Shown one piece after another: positions 56,452-63,107 of a stretch of DNA of 64,000 nucleotides; the stretch's first letter is position 1, and every line of letters begins with the position of its first letter. The DNA comes from Prochlorococcus marinus str. MIT 9107 (GTDB lineage Bacteria > Cyanobacteriota > Cyanobacteriia > PCC-6307 > Cyanobiaceae): the NCBI RefSeq assembly GCF_000759855.1, contig NZ_JNAI01000006.1, forward strand, positions 62,001 through 126,000, read 5' to 3'. A program made the translations under genes and the position numbers. The notes beneath the pieces were generated by a model. The model had not been told where the DNA came from, did no database searches, and worked only from the letters and a program-made list of their open reading frames with translations.

Positions 56452-57087
56452 TTGGATAAAACATTACTTATTATTATGGCAAAATGGCATGCTTTTGGAA
56501 GATGCAAAACGAGGTTATCAAAAGATATAGGTAAAAATAATTCGGCTAAAGTGCAAAGTGTGATGACCAAACACACTATTTCCGTCGCCAAATCACTCCA
56601 AAAAATTAAACCAATTGATATCTCTATAGCTATATCCGGTTTAGGAGTAAAAAATTGTAGAAGATGGTCTACAGAATTAGGTATTAAAAAGTTTAATTTA
56701 CAAGGCAAAGGCTGCCTGGGAGAAAAAATGAAAAGGCAAATAATTATCAACAAAAAATTTTGTACTCAAAACAAGATAAAAAATTTTATTTTTATTGGTA
56801 CTGACCTCCCAGATTTATGCCATCTAGATTTATTGAATACTATGGGAGAGCTAAAACAAAATGATCTTATTTTAGGGCCATCTAATGACGGAGGGTATTG
56901 GCTTATTGGTTTATCAGAGAAAATTATATCTAAATATCTAAATTTACCCTTTATCAAAATTAAGTGGAGTAAAGAAAATGTTCTTAAAAATACTATTGAT
57001 AATTTCGCTTCTACAAATTTGAAGTATAAGTTTTTAGACAACAAAATTGATATAGATACAATAATTGATATTGAAAATAGAAAGTAA
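56452..57087 (+). CDS. DUF2064-type glycosyltransferase (TIGR04282-like, arsenosugar-associated)
   Basis: A 211-aa nucleotidyl/glycosyltransferase-fold protein. LLIIMAKWHAFGRCKTRLSKDIG (4-26, key residues K8, G13, K16, T17, R18) is the nucleotide-binding opening; IFIGTDLPDLCHLDL and LGPSNDGGYWLIGL carry the DxP and DGGYW motifs. NCBI names the family arsenosugar biosynthesis glycosyltransferase; a biochemical role is not proven. The start is TTG, because the strand before MAKW is needed for the fold. The GT2 gene follows by 5 bases, as is usual for this pair. Confidence 0.85.
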   Translation: MDKTLLIIMAKWHAFGRCKTRLSKDIGKNNSAKVQSVMTKHTISVAKSLQKIKPIDISIAISGLGVKNCRRWSTELGIKKFNLQGKGCLGEKMKRQIIINKKFCTQNKIKNFIFIGTDLPDLCHLDLLNTMGELKQNDLILGPSNDGGYWLIGLSEKIISKYLNLPFIKIKWSKENVLKNTIDNFASTNLKYKFLDNKIDIDTIIDIENRK

Positions 57088-57092
57088 TTAAC

Positions 57093-57776
57093 TTGTCTAA
57101 AATCTCAGTTATCATTCCGACTATTAATGAAGCCAATAATTTGCCATTATTGCTTTCAGACTTGTCCATTATTAAGAAAGAGGGAGAAATTCTCATTGTT
57201 GACTGTGGCAGTGAAGATAAAACTATTGATGTAGCAAATATTTATGGAGCGAAAGTATATAAATCCAAAGAAAGAAATCGAGGTTTACAATTAGATATTG
57301 GCGCTAAAAATTCAATAGGAGACTGGCTTATGTTTTTACATGCCGACACTAGATTAAATCATGATTGGTTTACAAAAATAAAATCAGTTTTCAAGAGAGA
57401 TAAAAATTATATTTACTTTTTTAAATTTAAAATCAATGATAAAAAGATAATTTACAGAGTCCTTGAGATTATTGTAAATTTTAGAAGCCAATATTTTAAA
57501 CAACCATATGGAGACCAAGGTTTAATAATTCATAGATCTATTTATTTTAAGAATAATGGTTTTAGAAAGATTCCTTTAATGGAGGACGTAGATTTTATAA
57601 AGCGATTAAAAAATAAAAAAGATTTAAAGCAATTAAATTTACCTATATTTATAAGTGCAAGGAAATGGGAAAAAACTAATATTTTTCTCCAAGCACTCAA
57701 AAACTGGAACTTGCGAAGAAGATGGTTAAAAGGCGAACCAACAAAATCTATATATTCTGACTACTACAAAAAATAA
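57093..57776 (+). CDS. GT2 glycosyltransferase (TIGR04283-like, arsenosugar-associated)
   Basis: A 227-aa family 2 glycosyltransferase. SVIIPTINEANNLPLLL (4-20) is the start of the GT-A fold, ILIVDCGSEDKTIDVA binds the nucleotide, and WLMFLHADTRLN holds the DxD-like metal site. RKIPLMEDVDFIKRLK and NWNLRRRWLKGEP are family-typical. The pair with the DUF2064 gene suggests successive sugar transfers, perhaps on an arsenosugar or phospholipid. The start is TTG, 5 bases after the upstream gene. It converges with the GNAT gene without spacer. Confidence 0.85.
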   Translation: MSKISVIIPTINEANNLPLLLSDLSIIKKEGEILIVDCGSEDKTIDVANIYGAKVYKSKERNRGLQLDIGAKNSIGDWLMFLHADTRLNHDWFTKIKSVFKRDKNYIYFFKFKINDKKIIYRVLEIIVNFRSQYFKQPYGDQGLIIHRSIYFKNNGFRKIPLMEDVDFIKRLKNKKDLKQLNLPIFISARKWEKTNIFLQALKNWNLRRRWLKGEPTKSIYSDYYKK

Positions 57777-58307
57777 TTATTTTGCATACCAAAAAGCGCA
57801 TTTAGAGCCTCTTGGTTCTAATATCCAACCTTGCCTTTTGTAAAATGAAACCACTTCCGCATCGGCAAATAGACTAACTTTAAAAATACCAATATTTTTT
57901 AATTCTTTGAGAATATATTTCATTAACTCTTTACCCAATCCTAGTCCTTGATATACAGGATTAATAGCCACATCCCACACTGTTGCTTCTAGAATTCCAT
58001 CACCAGTACATCTTGCGAAGCCTATTAGTCTGGGAAATTTATCATCATGACGCCATAAACCAATCACTAAAATACTAAAATCCAAGGCTCTTTTAACTCT
58101 CCTTATGGGTCTTTGACTCCAACCAACAGTTTGCAAAAGTTGATCTAGCTCTATTAGATCTAACTCTTTACTTTTGCTACATACAAAAATTTCTTCTTTA
58201 TTTTTTTGAGTGAATTCGTAAGAATTTAAACCATAGATATTTACAAGTTCATCTTTCGAAATACTATTCGACTTTTTTATTGATGACCTTTGGTTTCTAA
58301 AAATCAT
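57777..58307 (-). CDS. GNAT-family N-acetyltransferase
   Basis: A 176-aa GCN5-like acetyltransferase. The N-terminal 70 residues are variable; GFARCTGDGILEATVWDVAINPVYQGLGLGKELMKYIL (about 107-144; only key parts matter: V-x-P-x-x-Q-G-x-G-x-G/L) is the acetyl-CoA-binding motif A, and FADAEVVSFYKRQGW completes motif B. The substrate is unknown; in plants and cyanobacteria related proteins include serotonin/arylalkylamine or protein acetyltransferases. It shares one base with the ABC exporter gene upstream (TAATG). Confidence 0.88.
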   Translation of the reverse strand: MIFRNQRSSIKKSNSISKDELVNIYGLNSYEFTQKNKEEIFVCSKSKELDLIELDQLLQTVGWSQRPIRRVKRALDFSILVIGLWRHDDKFPRLIGFARCTGDGILEATVWDVAINPVYQGLGLGKELMKYILKELKNIGIFKVSLFADAEVVSFYKRQGWILEPRGSKCAFWYAK

Positions 58308-60103
58308 TAAAAATTTGCAAATCCTTTTTGTTGAAGCTCAGAGAGCTGAAAATATAAACCCTTTTTCTTTCTCAACTCACTATGTGTTCCCTCTTCAACT
58401 AATGATCCGTCTTTTAAAACTAAGATTTTGTCTGAACTTTCAATAGTCGCTAGTCTGTGGGCGATGACTAATGCTGTTCTTTTTTTAAGAATTCCTTCAA
58501 GATCTTTCTGCAATGTAGCTTCTGTAGAAGGATCCATAAACGCTGTGGCTTCATCCATTATCAACACAACAGGCTTTCTAATCGCTACTCGAGCCACCGA
58601 AAGAAGTTGTCTTTCTCCAGAAGAGAGATTCCCTCCTCTTTCTCTAAGAGGGGTATTCAAACCTTCTGGTAATTTTTTTAACAAATTATTTAATCCTAAT
58701 TCTTCACAAAGATTTTCTAATTCAATATTGTCTATATTCGCACTTAATTTCAAATTATCTGCAACATTCCCACTAAAGATAAACGTATCTTGCAAAACTA
58801 CTCCCAACATATTTCTAAGTGTTGCAATAGGAATATGTTTTATATTTATATCATCGATTAAAATTTGGCCTGATTGAGGTTCATACAATCTGCATAACAA
58901 TCTAATTATGGTTGTTTTACCTGAACCAGTTGGGCCGACAAAAGCTACATGTTCTCCTGGATTAATCAAGAAAGATAAATCCTTTAGGATAACTTCGCCT
59001 TTATTGTAGAAGAAATTAACATTTTTGAATTCAATTTTACCTTTGAATTTATTATTTGAATTTAAAGCATCCTCATAAAAATATTTTGCGGAAATAGAGT
59101 CTTTAATCTGAATTTCTTCATCCAATAATTCATTTATTCTCTCAACAGCAGTAAGTCCTCCTTGAATCTGTGTAAATCTTTCTGCGAGCTGTCTTAAAGG
59201 TTCAAAAAGTCTTTGTGAATATAAGATAAAAGTTGTTAATGTTCCTAAACCAATATTTCCAGAGGTAACAAGATACCCTCCAACTGCTAAAACCAATGCA
59301 ACTGCTGCAAGCGAAATCCACTCTATGAAAGCAGAAATGCTACTGTCATAAAAAATTGTTCCATTTACTGCTTTTTTATAAGCATCTCCAGTATTAGAAA
59401 ATTTCTTGCTATTGAAAGCTTCTCTTCTGAACATCTGAACGACTTCTAAACCTTGAAGATTCTCTTGAAAATCAGAGTTGAGTTGAGACAATTCTTCCCT
59501 TACCTGATAATTCGCCCTTCTGTAGCGTTTCTGAAGCCAAATAATAAAATATGAAACTGGAATTTGAGTCAATAGCAACAAAATTGCAAGCCCTCTATCA
59601 ATTGAAAGCATTGTCAATGAAATTACAATTAGGCTAACAAAATCAGCAATAACTCCGACCGCTCCACTACCAAAAACCTCAGCCAAAGCATCGACATCAT
59701 TAGTTAATCTTGTTAATAACTTCCCAACAGGCATTTTATCGTGATACTTTAGAGACAAAGATATTGAATGATCAAAAAGTTCTCTTCTTATCCTTGCAGT
59801 TAATCTTTGCCCCACTGCTTGGATGTTGTAAGTTTGGTACCCTTGCAAAACCAACCTAAATAGAACAGTTATTAATAAAGTTAAGATTATGGCATTTATT
59901 GACTGTCCAAAGAAAGTTTTACTCAGCCAGACATCTGTACTTTCGTTTTTAAGAATAGTAATTGCTTGACCTACTAATAGTGGTTGAATAGCTCCTGAAA
60001 AAGACACAGGGAACAAAACTATTAAAATCAAATAGATTGTTTTTTTATCTTTAGTTAAATATTTGCCTAACTTCTTAATCCTTCTAAAATCATTAAAAAA
60101 CAT
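58307..60103 (-). CDS. ABC exporter (fused permease-ATPase, MsbA/multidrug type)
   Basis: A 598-aa half-transporter. The N-terminal 330 residues contain six hydrophobic helices with QRLTARIRRELFDHSISLSLKYHD in the first coupling region. The ATPase domain has Walker A GPTGSGKTTIIRLL near 388, signature NLSSGERQLLSVARVAI, Walker B VLIMDEATAFMD and the switch HRLATIE. It likely exports a lipid or drug as a homodimer. The stop/start overlap with the GNAT gene and the 11-base gap after hisG suggest a hisG-exporter-GNAT transcript. Confidence 0.93.
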   Translation of the reverse strand: MFFNDFRRIKKLGKYLTKDKKTIYLILIVLFPVSFSGAIQPLLVGQAITILKNESTDVWLSKTFFGQSINAIILTLLITVLFRLVLQGYQTYNIQAVGQRLTARIRRELFDHSISLSLKYHDKMPVGKLLTRLTNDVDALAEVFGSGAVGVIADFVSLIVISLTMLSIDRGLAILLLLTQIPVSYFIIWLQKRYRRANYQVREELSQLNSDFQENLQGLEVVQMFRREAFNSKKFSNTGDAYKKAVNGTIFYDSSISAFIEWISLAAVALVLAVGGYLVTSGNIGLGTLTTFILYSQRLFEPLRQLAERFTQIQGGLTAVERINELLDEEIQIKDSISAKYFYEDALNSNNKFKGKIEFKNVNFFYNKGEVILKDLSFLINPGEHVAFVGPTGSGKTTIIRLLCRLYEPQSGQILIDDINIKHIPIATLRNMLGVVLQDTFIFSGNVADNLKLSANIDNIELENLCEELGLNNLLKKLPEGLNTPLRERGGNLSSGERQLLSVARVAIRKPVVLIMDEATAFMDPSTEATLQKDLEGILKKRTALVIAHRLATIESSDKILVLKDGSLVEEGTHSELRKKKGLYFQLSELQQKGFANF

Positions 60104-60114
60104 TTAGTTATTCT

Positions 60115-60756
60115 TCAATATAGAGCATTAGTTGATTCTATTGATAAAATAATATCTCTGAGATGATTATCATCTAATCTCATAGATAAAGGATTTCCAA
60201 TTAGTCTTGCAGTCGAGTAGAAAAGATCATCTATTTTAATTAAACCATTTTCGTTAAGAGTCTTTCCTGTCGCAACCAAATCAACTATTGCTTCTGCCAT
60301 GCCCGTAAGAGGACCAAGCTCGACTGATCCTGTTAAATGAACTATTTCTACAGGTATATTTAATTCATCAAAATAAGATCTTGCAGTTTTTGTGAATTTA
60401 CTTGCTACTTTACAATTCGCAGGTAGATCAGTTGGTTTGGAATAATTGCTATTTTTCTTAACCGCTAACGACATATGACAACCCCCAAATCCTAAATCTA
60501 ATAACTTTGCGACTTCTAATTTAGATTCGAGCAAAACGTCATACCCAACGATACCCAAATCAGCCTGACCATAACTTACATAAACAGGAACATCTCCATT
60601 TCTTACTAATAAAGCTTTAGCACGTTTGCAATTTGATTCAAAGGTTAATGATCTATTATTTTCGTCCAAAGCATTAGAGAAATCTAACCCAGCTCTTTTA
60701 AAAGTTGAAATTGAATCTTTTAACAGAGCTCCTTTTGGTAAAGCTATAGTAAACAT
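60115..60756 (-). CDS. hisG: ATP phosphoribosyltransferase, short form
   Basis: HisG (213 aa) starts histidine synthesis by joining ATP and [20 protein letters not shown] opens it; [16 protein letters not shown] and [29 protein letters not shown] form the PRPP site. The short form lacks the C-terminal regulatory domain and needs HisZ, which is not in this window. It is divergent from gloB with 40 bases between the start codons. Confidence 0.96.
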   Translation of the reverse strand: MFTIALPKGALLKDSISTFKRAGLDFSNALDENNRSLTFESNCKRAKALLVRNGDVPVYVSYGQADLGIVGYDVLLESKLEVAKLLDLGFGGCHMSLAVKKNSNYSKPTDLPANCKVASKFTKTARSYFDELNIPVEIVHLTGSVELGPLTGMAEAIVDLVATGKTLNENGLIKIDDLFYSTARLIGNPLSMRLDDNHLRDIILSIESTNALY

Positions 60757-60796
60757 AGATCAATTTCTTCCAAGGATTCTTTATTCTAAGTTAACA

Positions 60797-61537
60797 ATGG
60801 AATTTAATAAAGTTCGAAATATAATAGGCCTCAGAGTTTTAAGTGATAACGTTATTTGGTTGTGGGAAAAAGATAAATCCGTTGTAGTTGTAGATCCATC
60901 TGTACACGAACCAGTAATTAAATATATCGATGAAAACAATTTTAATCTAATAGCTATTTTGCAAACTCATCATCATTCAGACCATATTGGAGGGACGAAG
61001 TCTCTTATTGAAAGATGGCCAAATGTAGAGGTGATTGCTTCATACAAAGAAAAAAAGCGAATACCTTTTCAAAATGTATCTGTAGAGGATGGAGAAACTT
61101 TAAATATTTTAGGTGAAGAAGTAAAAATAATTGAAGTATTAGGGCATACAAACTCGCATATCGCCTTCTTTTTGAATGGGGAAAATCCTGTTCTTTTCAT
61201 TGGTGATACATTATTTTCTGGAGGCTGTGGAAGAATTTTTGAAGGAACTTATCAACAAATGTATTCTTCACTAGAAAGAATCAAGTCTTTACCAAAAAAT
61301 ACTCTCATATATTGCGCACATGAATATACTAAGGCAAATATATTGTGGGCATTGAATCTCAAGCCTAAAGATCAAGTTATAAAAAATAAACTTTCGGAAG
61401 TTGAAAAAAAACTTTCTCTTAATGAATTGACAATTCCATTTTTACTGGATGAAGAGATGAAAATAAACCTTTTCTTGAGAGCAAAAAATTTAGAAGAATT
61501 TACTTTTTTAAGAGCAAATAAAGATTTATGGGTTTAA
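60797..61537 (+). CDS. gloB: Hydroxyacylglutathione hydrolase (glyoxalase II)
   Basis: A metallo-beta-lactamase-fold hydrolase (246 aa) that frees D-lactate from S-lactoylglutathione. The binuclear metal site is [11 protein letters not shown] (His58, His60, Asp62, His63), then [22 protein letters not shown] with bridging Asp, and [10 protein letters not shown] with His. An open frame continues 57 codons upstream but runs antisense through hisG and lacks family similarity, so the ATG giving MEFNKVRNI is chosen. ridA follows by 24 bases. Confidence 0.93.
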   Translation: MEFNKVRNIIGLRVLSDNVIWLWEKDKSVVVVDPSVHEPVIKYIDENNFNLIAILQTHHHSDHIGGTKSLIERWPNVEVIASYKEKKRIPFQNVSVEDGETLNILGEEVKIIEVLGHTNSHIAFFLNGENPVLFIGDTLFSGGCGRIFEGTYQQMYSSLERIKSLPKNTLIYCAHEYTKANILWALNLKPKDQVIKNKLSEVEKKLSLNELTIPFLLDEEMKINLFLRAKNLEEFTFLRANKDLWV

Positions 61538-61561
61538 ATAGATAGGTATCTTATTAAACAA

Positions 61562-61954
61562 ATGTCCCCCAAGCAAGTAATTAAAACATCAAATGCTCCA
61601 GATCCAGTCGGACCTTATAATCAAGCAATAAAAGCTGGGAATTTTATCTATTGTTCTGGTCAAATTGCTATAGACCCAGCTTTAAATGAAATAACATGTT
61701 TGGGTGACATAGAGAAGGAAACTGTTCAAGTTTTAAAAAATCTCACAGCGGTTCTTAAAGCTGGTGGAGCCAAAACAGAGGATGTAATAAAAACAACTAT
61801 CTACTTAACCGACCTAACTAATTTTCAAATTGTCAATAAAATATATAGTGAATTTTTTAATATAGAGAATCCTCCAGCAAGGGCATGTGTGGAAGTTTCA
61901 GCTCTACCAAAAGGAGTTTTAGTTGAGATAGATTGCGTCGCATTTCTAGATTAA
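61562..61954 (+). CDS. ridA: RidA-family enamine/imine deaminase
   Basis: RidA (130 aa, trimeric) hydrolyses reactive enamines such as 2-aminoacrylate from threonine/serine dehydratase, protecting PLP enzymes. The signature ARACVEVSALPKGVLVEIDCVAF, containing the catalytic arginine, lies near the C terminus; VGPYNQAIKAGNFIYCSGQ is the usual opening. The length is normal. It is the last gene before a near-palindrome that may end its transcript. Confidence 0.95.
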   Translation: MSPKQVIKTSNAPDPVGPYNQAIKAGNFIYCSGQIAIDPALNEITCLGDIEKETVQVLKNLTAVLKAGGAKTEDVIKTTIYLTDLTNFQIVNKIYSEFFNIENPPARACVEVSALPKGVLVEIDCVAFLD

Positions 61955-61976
61955 TTTCTAATTATTGAGAAATTTG

Positions 61977-62004
61977 AAATATGGCCCAAATTTGCACCAT
62001 ATTT
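61977..62004. repeat. Near-palindrome after ridA
   Basis: Arms AAATATGG and CCATATTT surround a central palindromic CAAATTTG; 24 of 28 positions are symmetric. It starts 22 bases after the ridA stop and ends 35 before the next ATG. It could terminate ridA or be an operator of the small gene. Confidence 0.6.
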
Positions 62005-62039
62005 GTATAGATTATTAATTGGTTAATCCTCTTAAATCT

Positions 62040-62267
62040 ATGTCAGCAGCAAAGCTAAATATAGATGAATTAGAAGCAGGCTATCCTTTATTTTGTAAAG
62101 CGCTAAGACTATTAATTTTAAAAGGCAACTCAGTTAAAGATATACAAAAGACAGTATGCTGGGGGCATCTCGAAACTTTAAACAGATGCCTACCAGGAAG
62201 ATATAAGGCCCCCACATATTTAATGGCTTTAATTAAAAGAGATATTGCTAAGCCCAATAATTATTAA
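62040..62267 (+). CDS. Small unknown protein beside the carboxysome genes
   Basis: A 75-aa soluble protein I do not recognise. It starts MSAAKLNIDELEAGYPLFCK and contains LRLLILKGNSVKDIQKTVCW and HLETLNRCLPGRYKAPTYLM, likely three or four helices; the KDIQKTVCWGHLETLNR part is faintly helix-turn-helix-like. The first in-frame codon is a TTG 7 codons earlier, but ATG is preferred. It converges with the assembly-factor gene with 5 bases between stops, so it is a neighbour of, but not in, the carboxysome operon. Confidence 0.7.
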   Translation: MSAAKLNIDELEAGYPLFCKALRLLILKGNSVKDIQKTVCWGHLETLNRCLPGRYKAPTYLMALIKRDIAKPNNY

Positions 62268-62272
62268 AAGAT

Positions 62273-62512
62273 CTAATCTTCTAAATAAAATTTATCTACA
62301 TCTTTTGAAAAGTCTTTTTCTCTACTAGAAATTTCTTCAGTATCTAAAAAAATTGAAAGACTAACAAAATTCTTACCAAAGCTGATATTTGGATAGATAT
62401 CCTTTTCTTTACATAAACTCTCAATTTTCTGCATGAATTTACTAATTTTTGAGTATTCCTCGAATTCAAATCTTTTTTCAATCCTCAAAGGTGATTCTCT
62501 TTTATTCCACAT
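62273..62512 (-). CDS. acRAF: Pterin-4a-carbinolamine dehydratase-like Rubisco assembly factor
   Basis: A 79-aa PCD-like protein at the end of the alpha-carboxysome operon. The fold is recognisable from FEFEEYSKISKFMQKIESLCKEKDIYPNISFGKNFVSLSIFL, with NISFGKN in place of PCD's HHP-type catalytic triplet, so dehydratase activity is unlikely. Related proteins in this position (acRAF) act as Rubisco assembly factors. The C terminus is charged. It begins 74 bases after csoS4B, in the same orientation. Confidence 0.8.
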   Translation of the reverse strand: MWNKRESPLRIEKRFEFEEYSKISKFMQKIESLCKEKDIYPNISFGKNFVSLSIFLDTEEISSREKDFSKDVDKFYLED

Positions 62513-62586
62513 TAAATTCTTTATTAATGATTAATTACACTATACAATCAACAAAGTTTCTAAATAAACTTGTTGAAGTTAAAATT

Positions 62587-62835
62587 TTAATCATTGTCCC
62601 AATAATCAATAATCCCCCCAATTGTTAAATCAGTTATCACTTCTGGGTTAGGACATGAAAATCTTGCCGCCGTTCCACTTGAAGTAAAAACCCAATTGCC
62701 CTCTCTAGCTCCAACAGGATCAAGAGCAACTAATTTCTTTCCCTTATTATTCTCCAAAATTCGTAAATTCATATGTCCTAACCCAGCAACTCTTTGAGTA
62801 CAGACCATTCTTCCTAATACCTTCATAATTTCCAC
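62587..62835 (-). CDS. csoS4B: Carboxysome vertex protein CsoS4B
   Basis: A pentameric BMC-P protein (82 aa, EutN/CcmL fold) that caps vertices of the alpha-carboxysome shell. MEIMKVLGRMVCTQRVAGL, LVALDPVGAREGNWVFTSSGTAARF and DLTIGGIIDYWDND are the family's strands. The start is GTG, set by an AGGAGG 8 bases upstream; the ATG three codons later would be too far from it. The Shine-Dalgarno overlaps the stop of csoS4A. It is downstream of csoSCA and csoS4A. Confidence 0.95.
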   Translation of the reverse strand: MEIMKVLGRMVCTQRVAGLGHMNLRILENNKGKKLVALDPVGAREGNWVFTSSGTAARFSCPNPEVITDLTIGGIIDYWDND

Positions 62836-62843
62836 GATTTCTT

Positions 62844-62849
62844 CCTCCT
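62844..62849 (-). promoter_or_regulatory. Strong ribosome binding site of csoS4B
   Basis: AGGAGG on the minus strand, 8 bases before the GTG start. It overlaps the csoS4A stop codon and decides between the GTG and a downstream ATG. Confidence 0.75.
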
Positions 62850-63105
62850 AGTTTTTCTGGCTGTCAGGATCCCAATGATCAATTATTCCAACAATAGTTA
62901 AATCACTAGGATAAGATTTGCTGCCTGCCGCTTCTCTAGCAGCAGAGCTTCCAACACAAATAACCCAGTCTCCTGGCTTACAGCCAACAGCATCTACTGC
63001 AACCTTACTTGAAGAACCATCCAATACAACCTGTAGATGTTTATGTTCAAAACCAGGAATCCTATTAGTAGATACGAGTGGTTTTACAATCTTGCAAATT
63101 AACAT
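62848..63105 (-). CDS. csoS4A: Carboxysome vertex protein CsoS4A
   Basis: The first of two pentameric BMC-P vertex proteins (85 aa). MLICKIVKPLVSTNRIPGFEHK opens it, VAVDAVGCKPGDWVICVGSSAAREA is the core, and DLTIVGIIDHWDPD closes it, parallel to CsoS4B. It begins 2 bases after the csoSCA stop, and its AGGAGG lies inside the end of csoSCA, 10 bases before the ATG. It is probably needed in few copies per shell. Confidence 0.95.
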   Translation of the reverse strand: MLICKIVKPLVSTNRIPGFEHKHLQVVLDGSSSKVAVDAVGCKPGDWVICVGSSAAREAAGSKSYPSDLTIVGIIDHWDPDSQKN

Positions 63106-63107
63106 AA

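Noticed and set aside
58428-58877. Open frame of 149 codons antisense to the ABC exporter
   Set aside because: It is a shadow of the strongly conserved exporter; composition is unlike a protein and it has no ribosome binding site.
60626-60796. In-frame upstream extension of gloB by 57 codons
   Set aside because: It runs antisense through the 5' end of hisG and adds residues unlike any glyoxalase II; the ATG at 60797 gives the family's normal start.
62019-62039. TTG start seven codons upstream of the small gene at 62040
   Set aside because: An ATG follows, and the extra residues look like translated intergenic DNA next to the palindrome.
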